This document shows, piece by piece, positions 18,044-26,333 of a stretch of DNA of 51,540 nucleotides. This stretch comes from Peptostreptococcaceae bacterium oral taxon 113 str. W5053 (lineage in GTDB: Bacteria > Bacillota > Clostridia > Tissierellales > Peptoniphilaceae). The translations under genes were made by a program, and so were the position numbers. The stretch covers positions 1-51,540 of the forward strand of contig KI259744.1 in NCBI GenBank assembly GCA_000467935.1. The letters are read 5' to 3'. Positions within the stretch are counted from its first letter, which is position 1. The number at the start of each line of letters is the position of its first letter. The notes beneath the pieces were generated by a model, which saw only the letters and a list, made by a program, of their open reading frames with translations, did no database searches and was not told where the DNA came from.

Positions 18044-18601
18044 TTATTTGCTTACTTTTACCATAGCCGGTCGAATAACACGCTCATGCAGGCAATACCC
18101 TTTTTGCAAAACCTCCAATATCCGATCCGGTTCTACGCCCTCTTTTTCTTCTGCGAACACCGCATGATGTAAATTTGGATCAAAAACGCCGTCCGCCTCT
18201 ACTTCCGACAGACCCGCTTCCGTTAAAATTTTCATCATTTCATCATAAATCATCTTTACACCCTGACAAAAAGCATCTTCCGAATTTCCCTTCTCCAAAG
18301 CTCGTTCAAGATTGTCTACCACACTTAAAAGCTTCACAATCAAACCCTCATTGGCATATTTAATCGTGGATAGTCTCTCCTTTTCTTTTCGATTCCTGAA
18401 ATTTTCAAAATCTGCCTGCAGGCGAAGAAGTTGATCTTTTAAGATTTGCTTTTCATCCGTCGGATTTTTCTCCGGAATCTCTTCCGAAATTTCTTCCTCC
18501 TGTTCTATATTTTCATGTTCGATTTCCGTTTCTTCGAAATCCGTTTCTTCCGAATTCACTTTTTCTTGTTTCACATCATCCACAAAATCCTCTCCTCTCA
18601 T
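18044..18601 (-). CDS. grpE: nucleotide exchange factor GrpE
   Basis: This 185-residue GrpE has a long acidic N-terminal extension rich in Glu, a coiled coil (about 50-85; LLRLQADFENFRNRKEKER) and the C-terminal beta domain with DGVFDPNLHHAVF and VLQKGYCLHERVIRPAMVKV. It releases ADP from DnaK. Its ATG overlaps the hrcA stop codon (ATGA), which gives coupled translation. Confidence 0.97.
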   Translation of the reverse strand: MRGEDFVDDVKQEKVNSEETDFEETEIEHENIEQEEEISEEIPEKNPTDEKQILKDQLLRLQADFENFRNRKEKERLSTIKYANEGLIVKLLSVVDNLERALEKGNSEDAFCQGVKMIYDEMMKILTEAGLSEVEADGVFDPNLHHAVFAEEKEGVEPDRILEVLQKGYCLHERVIRPAMVKVSK

Positions 18602-19617
18602 TCATCAAATAACTTCCCAAGTTCTCTATTTAAAGTCCACATGATCGCCAATACGCTCTTATAATCCATACGCATGGGACCGATAATTCCGATATGCCCC
18701 AAGATTTCATCCCCCTCATGCAAAGTGGATAAAACCACGGAACTGTTCGACAGTGCCACAGGAATATTTTCTTTCCCGATACGAATAATCAAATCACCAT
18801 CCGAATCCTCCAACATGCTGTAGATATTTTCTTTATTCTCCAGAAAATTTACAAAGTCTCTGGCCTTCTCGATATCGTTAAACTCCGGATAATTAAAAAT
18901 ATTCCCTACGCCCTGAAGATTGACTTCCATCTGTGCGTTTTCCCTGGCAATATTATCTAAAAGAGGAATAATCTCTTCCAAAACCCTCTGTTGTTCCTTC
19001 ATTTCCCCCAACAAAGCGCTTCGAATCAGCTCTCCCGCCTTGTCCACAGGCTGCCTGAACAGCATGCGACTTAGTTTAACGGAAAGCTCGTTTAATTCTT
19101 CTTCACTGATATCATGAGGCATCGGCACCAGAAAATTATCCGCTTCGTTGGTCTCAAAGACTAAAAGACATAAAATCATATGTTCTTCCACTTTCAGCAA
19201 TTGAACACGTTTTAATTTTTTATGCCGCCCCTGAGGACTAATCCCGATTGCCGTATATTTAGTCAAAGCGCTTAGAACCTTTGTCGCCGATTCAATCATC
19301 CGATTGGTATCGGAAAGTTCCGCCTGCACCAAATCTTTCATCCTTTTATTTTGTTCCTTAATCAAATGGAGATGGTCACTTAACAGATCATTGACATAAT
19401 AGCGATATGCCAATTCCGAGGGAACTCTGCCGGATGACGTATGAGGTTTGCTCAGATAACCTAAATCCTCCAAATCACTCATTTCATTGCGAATGGTTGC
19501 GGAACTTACGCCCAAACCGAAATTCTTTGAAATGGTTCTGGATCCGATCGGCTCGGCACTGAAAATATAGCTGTTAATAATCGCATAAAGCACTTGCAGT
19601 TTTCGTTCATCCAACAT
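18598..19617 (-). CDS. hrcA: heat-inducible transcription repressor HrcA
   Basis: This repressor of about 339 residues has an N-terminal winged helix (GSRTISKNFGLGVSSATIRNEMSDLEDLGYL, about 25-57), the family signature SGRVPSELAYRYYVNDLL and a C-terminal GAF-like domain. It binds CIRCE with GroEL as cofactor. The start is ATG 19617 with GGGGTG six bases upstream; the longer frame would run into CIRCE and is rejected. The operator lies in its own leader, so the operon is autoregulated. Confidence 0.96.
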   Translation of the reverse strand: MLDERKLQVLYAIINSYIFSAEPIGSRTISKNFGLGVSSATIRNEMSDLEDLGYLSKPHTSSGRVPSELAYRYYVNDLLSDHLHLIKEQNKRMKDLVQAELSDTNRMIESATKVLSALTKYTAIGISPQGRHKKLKRVQLLKVEEHMILCLLVFETNEADNFLVPMPHDISEEELNELSVKLSRMLFRQPVDKAGELIRSALLGEMKEQQRVLEEIIPLLDNIARENAQMEVNLQGVGNIFNYPEFNDIEKARDFVNFLENKENIYSMLEDSDGDLIIRIGKENIPVALSNSSVVLSTLHEGDEILGHIGIIGPMRMDYKSVLAIMWTLNRELGKLFDE

Positions 19618-19640
19618 GCTTTCACCCCATTTCTTCGTTA

Positions 19641-19667
19641 TTAGCACTCACCGCCTCCGAGTGCTAA
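19641..19667 (-). promoter_or_regulatory. CIRCE operator
   Basis: TTAGCACTC, nine bases, GAGTGCTAA: a perfect match to the consensus, located between the promoter and the hrcA start codon. Confidence 0.98.
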
Positions 19668-19671
19668 CATT

Positions 19672-19700
19672 ATGATACAACCTTTTATACCCTTTGTCAA
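19672..19700 (-). promoter_or_regulatory. sigma-A type promoter of hrcA-grpE-dnaK
   Basis: On the minus strand TTGACA (complement of 19695-19700), 17 bases and TATCAT (complement of 19672-19677) lie immediately upstream of CIRCE. HrcA bound there would block clearance. Confidence 0.85.
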
Positions 19701-19738
19701 GATAAACCCAACACCATTTCAAAAATTTTTTCAAAAAA

Positions 19739-19764
19739 AGCAACCGATTTACACTTCGGTCGCT
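19739..19764 (-). terminator. terminator of the decarboxylase gene
   Basis: AGCAACCGA pairs with TCGGTCGCT (one G-U pair), and on the minus strand it is followed by seven T. It lies just after the stop at 19780 and insulates the hrcA promoter. Confidence 0.82.
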
Positions 19765-19779
19765 TTTAAAAAATTTTAC

Positions 19780-20994
19780 CTATTCCATTACGATTTCTCC
19801 TTCTTTCGTTAAGAAAAACTCTTTGGGTTTGTCCAAAGATGCAAATTGCATCGGTGTCAATGCTGCGGCGTAGCTGCCGGCGTTATGCATAATCACAAGA
19901 TCCCCTTCTTCCATTTTCGGGAGGGTGATTTCCCTTGCCACCACATCGGTACCGGTGCAAAGGTTCCCGAAAAGATTCACTGTTTCTTCTTCCTTGCTTT
20001 TACTGAGGACTTCAAAACCGAAAGCGTCTTTTTGAGTAAACAAAGGTTCATTGGCTTTAGCCCGATCTCCTCCATATCCGGTGACCAGCATAGCCAAAGA
20101 AGGACGGATAAATCCGTTTAAAGTGTTGTTCAAAATCACATAAGTCTTTCCGTAGGAAACTTTTTTGTCAATCACCTTAGTCACATAGATGCCCGCTTGA
20201 CCTACCGCAAAACGTCCCGTTTCAATATAGACTTTGACTTTTGGCATCTTGGTGCGAAGTTTTTTCAAAAGTTCGCCGGTTCTCGCCCCCAAATCCTCCA
20301 AATCCAAAGGCAAGTCCTCTTTGCCGTAAGCGATACCGATACCGCCGCCCAAGTTGATAAATTCCAACGGAGAACCTGAGACTTCTTGCACACGTACAGC
20401 CAAGTCAAACATCAAACGATAGTATCTTCCCAAAACTTCCGCTTTTAACTCCTGACTTCTGGAATGCACATGAATCCCGATAAAATCCAAATATTCCGAA
20501 TCTTTTCGTTCTTTTAACGCTTCAAAAAACAAAGCCTCATCAATCCCGAATTTACCGCTTAATCCTTGATCCCCATCCATGGAAAAATCCGGATTGATAC
20601 GAGCTCCCATCTTAATGCGTTGATGGTTTCTCTTGGCGATTTTTTCCAAACGAGCCCATTCTCCTAAACTGTCCACGATAATGACTGCACGGTCAATGGC
20701 TTGTTCCAAATCTTTGTCTGTCTTTCCCGGAGAAGAATAGAGAATCTCCTCTTTCTTTAATCCCTGTTGCTCGCCAATTCTTACTTCGCCGAAACTGGCT
20801 GCATCCAAGCCGAAACCGGAAGACAATACCGCCTTTGTCACCAAGGGATGAGGATTGGTCTTTACCGAATATAAAAAAGCAATTTCCGGAAAAGCCCTTT
20901 TTAATGCCTCGGTATGCTCCAAAATTTTCTGTTCATTGTAAAGATAAAAACTGTCTTCTTTCTCCGCCAAACGAAGAATCCATTCTTTGTCCAT
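19780..20994 (-). CDS. PLP-dependent group IV decarboxylase, LysA-like with variant substrate motif
   Basis: This alanine-racemase-fold decarboxylase has about 404 residues. Lys45 in LYSVKTNPHP should bind PLP. HVHS near 175 and GGGIG near 216 match the phosphate-binding part. The C-terminal beta domain carries GNLCTGTDVV with Cys346 and AGSYAAAL with Tyr375. In diaminopimelate decarboxylase the Cys motif is normally CESGD; here the Glu is Thr, so the substrate may not be meso-DAP. No lysine-pathway neighbours are present. ATG 20994 fits the ribosome site; the ATG nine bases upstream is too close to it. Confidence 0.82.
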   Translation of the reverse strand: MDKEWILRLAEKEDSFYLYNEQKILEHTEALKRAFPEIAFLYSVKTNPHPLVTKAVLSSGFGLDAASFGEVRIGEQQGLKKEEILYSSPGKTDKDLEQAIDRAVIIVDSLGEWARLEKIAKRNHQRIKMGARINPDFSMDGDQGLSGKFGIDEALFFEALKERKDSEYLDFIGIHVHSRSQELKAEVLGRYYRLMFDLAVRVQEVSGSPLEFINLGGGIGIAYGKEDLPLDLEDLGARTGELLKKLRTKMPKVKVYIETGRFAVGQAGIYVTKVIDKKVSYGKTYVILNNTLNGFIRPSLAMLVTGYGGDRAKANEPLFTQKDAFGFEVLSKSKEEETVNLFGNLCTGTDVVAREITLPKMEEGDLVIMHNAGSYAAALTPMQFASLDKPKEFFLTKEGEIVME

Positions 20995-21071
20995 GAAAAA
21001 CATCTCCCCTTCTTATCCTTATTCTTTCTTTTCATACTTACCCATTTCTTACTTTAATAACCGAAAATTCT

Positions 21072-21099
21072 TTGAAGCTATCCTCTTTTCTGTTATAAT
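21072..21099 (+). promoter_or_regulatory. promoter of the DMT transporter/lipase unit
   Basis: TTGAAG, 16 bases and TATAAT, followed 11 bases later by AAAGGAGG and the ATG at 21122. Confidence 0.7.
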
Positions 21100-21121
21100 C
21101 TTAAAGAAAGGAGGACTCCCC

Positions 21122-21997
21122 ATGTTTTACTATTTTCTCACTTTAATTATCGGAGCCTTTATCAGCGTCATGTTGACTGTCAACGGAACACTAACCCTTC
21201 ACTATGGCGTTTATCTGGCCACGGTGCTTATACATATTGTAGGCTTAATCGCCGTCACAGCTATCATTCTCATCAAAAAAGAACACCCCTTTGCAAAAAG
21301 ACTGCCCCTAAGCTTTTTTTTAGGCGGTGTCATCGGCGTAATATCCACCATCTTCAATGTAGGTGCCTTCGGTAAAATCAGTTTAACCGCTATCACTGCA
21401 TTATGTATGCTGGGCATGACCTTAAGCTCCATGTTGATTGACCACTACGGGCTCTATGGAATGACCCGAGTCCCTATCACCGCCCGAAAACTGCCCGGTA
21501 TCTTCTTTGTCCTCTTCGGTATTTTTATCATGCTTTTGGGCAGCAAATTTGACTTTATCCCCGTAGTTATCTCCTTTTGCTCCGGTGTCACCATCGTCCT
21601 GAGCCGTACCTATAATGCAAGACTATCCAAAGCAACCGGTCTTTTTGTCAGCAGTTGGTACAACTATTCCACGGGGCTTGTCAGTGCCCTCATTGCCCTT
21701 CTTATCATCGCCCCCCAGGAATTGAATGCTTTGCAGAGCATTCCGCCGGTTTGGTGGGCTTTTACCGGAGGGCTTATGGGATTGGTCACCGTCACTCTAA
21801 ACAGCGTCGTTGTCGTCAAAATCCCGGCTCTCTATATGACCGTCCTTCTCTTTATCGGACAAGTCTTTTCCAGTATCCTGATTGACAGCTTTCTAAGCGG
21901 ACACTTTGCTGCGGCAGACGCATTGGGCGGATTGTGCATGATTGCCGGACAAATCCTCCACGTCTATACGGACAATAAAAAACCAAGCCTTCCCTGA
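21122..21997 (+). CDS. DMT-superfamily membrane protein, YdcZ (DUF606) type
   Basis: This 291-residue protein has about ten hydrophobic helices arranged as two similar halves. The first half has FISVMLTVNGTLTLHYGVYLA and GGVIGVISTIFNV; the second has VVISFCSGVTIVLSRTYNARLS and GGLMGLVTVTLNSVVVV. This repeat is characteristic of the YdcZ/DUF606 drug/metabolite transporter family. The substrate is unknown. ATG 21122 has AAAGGAGG at a good distance; the longer upstream frame is discarded. It is followed after 17 bases by a lipase-like gene, probably in one transcript. Confidence 0.82.
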   Translation: MFYYFLTLIIGAFISVMLTVNGTLTLHYGVYLATVLIHIVGLIAVTAIILIKKEHPFAKRLPLSFFLGGVIGVISTIFNVGAFGKISLTAITALCMLGMTLSSMLIDHYGLYGMTRVPITARKLPGIFFVLFGIFIMLLGSKFDFIPVVISFCSGVTIVLSRTYNARLSKATGLFVSSWYNYSTGLVSALIALLIIAPQELNALQSIPPVWWAFTGGLMGLVTVTLNSVVVVKIPALYMTVLLFIGQVFSSILIDSFLSGHFAAADALGGLCMIAGQILHVYTDNKKPSLP

Positions 21998-22014
21998 ATT
22001 TAAGGAGAAAAAAC

Positions 22015-23163
22015 ATGAACCCCATTCAAATTACTCAATACATTCGTCGTGAACGCCGAAGTTTCAAAGAACTTCCCCTTCATCTCATCGATCTTTTGAT
22101 CTTTGCTCAAATTGTCTATTGGGATTATTCCGACATACCGGAACAAAAGAAAATCTTCGCCGTCAAAGATCTATTCCATACGGATATGGAAAAATTAGCC
22201 CACAAAACCTTTTACCCCGACAAAAATATCCATCTTTTTCGAGTCCTCTACGCCAACCCCCGCTATCGAAACATCCCCATTATCCATAGGGCGGAACGCT
22301 TTAGCTCCCAAAGAGAAGAACAGTTTGCAGCCATTGTGATCATTCCCTGCCCGAATACCGCCGTAATCTCCTTCCAAGGCACCGACTCCAGTCTTTTGGG
22401 ATGGAAAGAAAACTTCAATATGGCTTGTCGCTGTCCCGTACCGGCACAATTGGACGCAAAGAATTTCCTGGAAAAGATACTTCCCAAGTTAAAAGAAGAA
22501 AAAATCTATCTTGTCGGTCACTCCAAAGGGGGAAACTTAGCGGAATACGCCGCTATCACCATAGATGACCATCTCGGTCGCCGCATCACCAAAGTCCTCG
22601 ACTTTGACGGCCCCGGTTTTCGGGAAGAGTTCATACAAGCCAATAGAGATAAAGAAATCTTAAAACGAATCAAAAAATACAGCCCCGCCTCCTCCATTGT
22701 CGGCTCCATCATGAAAAGCTTCGTACCTATCCGTCCAATTCAAAGCAGTCAATCTTTTATGCTCCAACACGACCCCTTTACTTGGTTAATTTATCAACAG
22801 GGACTTCTCCGTGCAACGGAACTGTCCCGCTTCACAAAGTTTTTTCATGAAAGCCACATCAACTGGCTAAACGATATCTCTGATAAAGATCGACAAATCT
22901 TCGTAGACGCCAGCTACAAAATGATCTCCGCATTGGATGCACAAACCGTCGCCGAGCTGCAAACCGATCGAATTCGTAAACTAAGAGAACTCTATGAAGA
23001 ATTTCAAACCCTGGAACCTGCACTTCGAGACAAACTCCTCTTTATGTTCGCCGACTTTCTTCGCAGCGTAAAAGATGATTTTATCTCCAATCGCAAGGAG
23101 GACGTTAAAAGTGTTCTCCAAGATTTCAAAAATCATCTTCCGAATATCACAAGAATGCATTGA
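22015..23163 (+). CDS. DUF2974 (Mbeg1-like) lipase-fold protein
   Basis: This 382-residue alpha/beta-hydrolase has a class-3-lipase-like layout: VISFQGTDSSLLGWKENFNM near 116-135 followed by nucleophile elbow VGHSKGGNLAEYAA near 162, then VLDFDGPGF near 190. The Ser-Asp-His set can be assembled (Ser in GHSKGG, later acid and His), as in the DUF2974 family common in Firmicutes. There is no signal peptide, so it is cytoplasmic or membrane-peripheral. It probably acts on a lipid or ester; the substrate is unknown. Confidence 0.87.
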   Translation: MNPIQITQYIRRERRSFKELPLHLIDLLIFAQIVYWDYSDIPEQKKIFAVKDLFHTDMEKLAHKTFYPDKNIHLFRVLYANPRYRNIPIIHRAERFSSQREEQFAAIVIIPCPNTAVISFQGTDSSLLGWKENFNMACRCPVPAQLDAKNFLEKILPKLKEEKIYLVGHSKGGNLAEYAAITIDDHLGRRITKVLDFDGPGFREEFIQANRDKEILKRIKKYSPASSIVGSIMKSFVPIRPIQSSQSFMLQHDPFTWLIYQQGLLRATELSRFTKFFHESHINWLNDISDKDRQIFVDASYKMISALDAQTVAELQTDRIRKLRELYEEFQTLEPALRDKLLFMFADFLRSVKDDFISNRKEDVKSVLQDFKNHLPNITRMH

Positions 23164-23276
23164 AAAAGTTCCAAACCTCCTGTAAAAATTGCCTCTTCTT
23201 TCTAAAAACGATGAAAACGGATGCAAAAAAACAAAACCTTCCATCCGACATCTCCATTTATTCATCCCCCTCACAT

Positions 23277-23349
23277 AAAAAACAGTCTTTTTAAAATGAT
23301 ACTTTACCTTACCAATGATAAAAAAGTATCCTCAAAAAGACTGTTTTTT
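23277..23349. terminator. bidirectional terminator between convergent genes
   Basis: AAAAAACAGTCTTTTT pairs with AAAAAGACTGTTTTTT, and inside it GATACTTT pairs with AAAGTATC. The long A/T-flanked hairpin serves the rightward lipase gene and the leftward DUF5131 gene. Its distal arm overlaps the stop codon of the latter. Confidence 0.85.
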
Positions 23350-24067
23350 AGTTTTTCGTATTGATATTCGCTTTTTGGGCTTGGGGCATTTGAAATATTC
23401 GAGGAATGCGATAAATTCTCCCGCCTTTGCGAAAAAGGGCGCCGGTTTGCTTGAAGGTGAAGGGGACTTGACAGCTTATGCATTGCTCTCGTGCTTGAAG
23501 TATCCAATCATAGTCGCAAAGTCTTGCCCCAAGTCCCGATTCCCCACCGCAGGTGACGTGTTCGATTTTTCCGCTCTGAAGATAGATTCCGATTTCAACG
23601 GCTCCCAACATGGGCTCGTGAATGACTTCTCTATGACGAATAGGAGCGCTTAACAACAAAGGAATTCGTTCATCCGCCCGCTGTTGATTTTCACAGGTCA
23701 CAGCCACGGTGACATTGGGATATCCCTCATCCCAATCCGAAGGAAGACCCACTTCAAAGCGTCCAATGCGTTTGGTGATGATGTAGAAATGGACATCCTG
23801 ACGCTGTTGAATCATTTGCCAAGCCTCTAATCGCCAAGGGTCCGCTTCTTCCACCCAAAAATCCGAAGTCAGGCAGGTGTAGAGGATAGTGCCTCCGGGA
23901 ACTTTATAATTCCCGTCCCGCTTCTTTTTAACGGGTTCGTTGAAAGCTTGCGTTTGACGAACCCTTCTACTGTCTTTTTCGTAGCAGGCATCCCGTTGAA
24001 ACATATAGCAATGCGCACAGCCTTCACTGATTTTACGACATCCGTGCCACGGGTTCCACATTCTCAT
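23348..24067 (-). CDS. DUF5131 (phage Gp37/Gp68-like) protein
   Basis: This 239-residue protein begins MRMWNPWHGCRKISEGCAHC, with a Cys-x6-Cys-x2-Cys cluster near the N-terminus as in the DUF5131/Gp37-Gp68 family, which has radical-SAM-like spacing. Further family motifs are TCLTSDFWVEEAD, IITKRIGRF and CGGESG. The family occurs in phages and chromosomes without an established reaction. The start with GGGAGGG ten bases upstream is preferred over the long upstream open frame, which overlaps the next gene. Confidence 0.82.
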   Translation of the reverse strand: MRMWNPWHGCRKISEGCAHCYMFQRDACYEKDSRRVRQTQAFNEPVKKKRDGNYKVPGGTILYTCLTSDFWVEEADPWRLEAWQMIQQRQDVHFYIITKRIGRFEVGLPSDWDEGYPNVTVAVTCENQQRADERIPLLLSAPIRHREVIHEPMLGAVEIGIYLQSGKIEHVTCGGESGLGARLCDYDWILQAREQCISCQVPFTFKQTGALFRKGGRIYRIPRIFQMPQAQKANINTKN

Positions 24068-24218
24068 GTTTCTCGTTCCCTCCCAACAACTTGAACCGCA
24101 CCCCCGGTTCTTTTCCGATTTTTTTCTCCAATGGATTTTATACGCCCAAGATAGAACAGACGCTGCCGTTCTGATTTGATATCCCCGGTTTATAAGACTG
24201 CCGTCATAGGTTTCACCG

Positions 24219-24479
24219 TCAAAATCGCATGAATTTTCCCCGCTCCTCGACGGGCTTTGAAGGTTCCAAAAGTGCAAACAGATCTTCAATATCGATCTGA
24301 TAGAAATCCAATGCCTTTTCCAAAATCTTTGTCCGCTCCAGTTTTAATTGATCCCTTTCTTCCTTTAACTCCTTTTCCTTCTCCGAAATCATCTCTTCCC
24401 AGGCATTTACTTTTTCCTGAAACTTTTCTTCCTTCCTCTTTAACGCTTCCAGTTTTTTATCAATCGTTTCTCTTTTCAT
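24219..24479 (-). CDS. small coiled-coil protein
   Basis: This 86-residue, highly charged protein has a near-continuous coiled coil over residues 1-55 (KLEALKRKEEKFQEKV, EKEKELKEERDQLKLERT) and a hydrophobic tail with YQIDIEDLFALLEP. It starts in an ATGA overlap with the lipoprotein gene stop, which supports real, coupled translation. Clostridial small proteins of this form exist with unknown function; an adapter role for the upstream lipoprotein operon is speculative. Confidence 0.68.
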   Translation of the reverse strand: MKRETIDKKLEALKRKEEKFQEKVNAWEEMISEKEKELKEERDQLKLERTKILEKALDFYQIDIEDLFALLEPSKPVEERGKFMRF

Positions 24480-25306
24480 CAGTCTTTCTCCTTATAGTCG
24501 TTCTTATTGACGATTGTTTCAAAGTCAATAAACGTATCTTCTCCTTTCCAAGGATAATCTTCCCTATATTTTTTAAGCAGTTCCTTTCCCCGTTCCGTTT
24601 TTTGAAGTTTTCTTTCCAGTTCTCTTTCTCTGTCGCAGAGAGATTCATATTGAGGACGAAAATATCGTGCCGCCTCTTTATCATATTCCGCCAAATCGAC
24701 AATCCTACTTGACAGAGGTTTCATTTCAGGGTATTCCAATTCCGGAATCTCTTTTTGAAGATATGCTTCCAAAAGTTCATTGTCTTTTAAAAACTGTTCA
24801 TAATTCTTATTTAGAATCTCCTGTAACAGTTTTTGAAAAAATTGAATTTTTTCCACTCGGGCTTTTTCCAGACATAAAAAGGTATTCGGTTCTCCAGGAA
24901 ACAAAGTATCTATCCGGGAAAAATCCGTTTTTTTCATATCGTTTTGAAGCCGTTCCAGATTCCGGAGTTGTCTTTCCGCTTCCTTAAGATGTTCCGGAAG
25001 AATCTTTTCCCCTTCCAAAATCTCATCCTTTAAACGACAAACTCCGCTCAGTAATCCCTGATACAACCGCTCTTCCAAAGTATGAGTAGATAAAATAAGA
25101 CGAAGAGGAATATATTCTTCAAAGAGTTTTTCTTCTTCCGTTTTGCTTTCTTCTGTTATCGGCAACTCCTCTTTTTGGATTTGTGCTTCCGTTTGTTCCG
25201 GGCTTTGAGAAATCCCTTGATTGCAGGAACACAGAAGAAAGGCGAAGAGCAAGATGAACACAAGGAAAGACCGTTGAATCCGTTTCGTTTGTTTGGTTCG
25301 TTTCAT
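24479..25306 (-). CDS. lipoprotein with long helical domain, unknown function
   Basis: This 275-residue protein has a signal peptide (basic RTKQTKRIQR, then a hydrophobic core) ending in a lipobox LCSC near residue 28, so it is lipid-anchored on the outer face of the membrane. The mature part is rich in Glu/Lys/Leu and mostly helical, with coiled-coil-like stretches near 95-115 and 225-250. No domain is recognised. It has a GGAGG site and is followed by the coiled-coil gene. Confidence 0.78.
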   Translation of the reverse strand: MKRTKQTKRIQRSFLVFILLFAFLLCSCNQGISQSPEQTEAQIQKEELPITEESKTEEEKLFEEYIPLRLILSTHTLEERLYQGLLSGVCRLKDEILEGEKILPEHLKEAERQLRNLERLQNDMKKTDFSRIDTLFPGEPNTFLCLEKARVEKIQFFQKLLQEILNKNYEQFLKDNELLEAYLQKEIPELEYPEMKPLSSRIVDLAEYDKEAARYFRPQYESLCDRERELERKLQKTERGKELLKKYREDYPWKGEDTFIDFETIVNKNDYKEKD

Positions 25307-25374
25307 AATTTTTCTCCTCCTTTTGATATCAATCTTTTCCGTTGCCGTTTAAAATATAGGCGAAAGTGGCTTGA

Positions 25375-25764
25375 TCAACTATTCATTTTTCGGTTATTGA
25401 TTTCAATTTCGTTTATGCTTTTATCCAAATCGGAAAAAAGTTTATATTTTTCATCAACCAAGGCAATCTCTTTTCCTTCTCCGACATAAACCTTGTTATT
25501 ATCCAGCTTATAGATTTTGATTCCTCTGTATTCCATAATTTCTTCTTCCGGCTTTATTTTTCTTATCACCGCCAGAACCATTCTTTTTGCTTCTTCTCTT
25601 TTTGTAAAGATATGATTTTGAATTTGACATCTCCAGACATTTTTTTTAGGAACTTCTTTGCTGTTTCCAAGATCTTTTTCCAAGTTTTCGATTCTTTCTT
25701 TAAGTTCTTCGATTTCTTCCGGGAAAAATTTAACCCTGTATCCGCTTTCTGTATTTCCTACCAT
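25375..25764 (-). CDS. hypothetical protein downstream of OB-fold-like gene
   Basis: This 129-residue soluble protein has a short coiled coil (about 15-35, FFPEEIEELKERIENLEKDL), a middle region with NVWRCQIQNHIFTKREEAKRMVLAVIRK and a beta-rich end with YRGIKIYKLDNNKVYVGEGKEIALVDE. It is not recognised. It starts eight bases after the OB-fold/zinc-ribbon gene and is probably cotranscribed with it. Confidence 0.6.
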   Translation of the reverse strand: MVGNTESGYRVKFFPEEIEELKERIENLEKDLGNSKEVPKKNVWRCQIQNHIFTKREEAKRMVLAVIRKIKPEEEIMEYRGIKIYKLDNNKVYVGEGKEIALVDEKYKLFSDLDKSINEIEINNRKMNS

Positions 25765-25772
25765 GTTTCACC

Positions 25773-26288
25773 TCAACTATTTTCTATATCGGCTTCATCC
25801 AATTCCTGTCCACATTTCGGACATCGTTCGAAATCCTCTTCATACACAATTCCGCAACGATAACAAATTTTTTTCTTTATTATATTTTCTTCCCTTTCAT
25901 CGTAAGATAAGAAATCCATTTCTTCATCAGTTCTTTCATTTGTTGTGTTTTTTATTCTTTCTTTGACCATTGCAAGTGTTGTTTCCTGAATTTCATCCAT
26001 TGTTTTTTCTTTGATGGTTATTTCGTCCATCTTAAACGCTCTACTTATATTTTTTAAAGTAAATTCGATTTCTCCTTTTTCCCCTTCTTTCCATTCCGCT
26101 ATGTAATCAATATCCTCTTTTTCCTTCGCCAATAAATGTATGATTTTCGCTTTTTCTCCCCAACATCTTAATTCTTTCTTTCCAAAATATTCCATCCAGA
26201 CTATCAACGAAAGAAAGAGATTTTTATTTTTCGTTTGTTTGATTTCTCCAATTTTTATGATTTTCGCTGTACCGGTTATAAGATTCAT
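25773..26288 (-). CDS. OB-fold-like protein with C-terminal zinc ribbon
   Basis: The N-terminal part (about 1-75) of this 171-residue protein has the strand pattern and composition of single-strand-DNA-binding OB folds (NLITGTAKIIKIGEI, LFLSLIVWMEYFGKKELRCWGEKA, IDYIAEWKEGEKGE). The C-terminus has CYRCGIVYEEDFERCPKCGQ, a four-Cys zinc ribbon (about 143-160). Nucleic-acid binding is inferred. A 60-bp copy of its central coding region lies beyond the Fic gene at 27016-27075. A GGAGT site precedes the start. Confidence 0.62.
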   Translation of the reverse strand: MNLITGTAKIIKIGEIKQTKNKNLFLSLIVWMEYFGKKELRCWGEKAKIIHLLAKEKEDIDYIAEWKEGEKGEIEFTLKNISRAFKMDEITIKEKTMDEIQETTLAMVKERIKNTTNERTDEEMDFLSYDEREENIIKKKICYRCGIVYEEDFERCPKCGQELDEADIENS

Positions 26289-26333
26289 TTTTACTCCTTA
26301 TCTTGAAAAACTTCTTCTTTTTTCATTTTTTCT

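Noticed and set aside
24068..24289. N-terminal extension of the DUF5131 gene
   Set aside because: The GGGAGGG site and the family N-terminus point to the start at 24067; the extension overlaps the coiled-coil gene.
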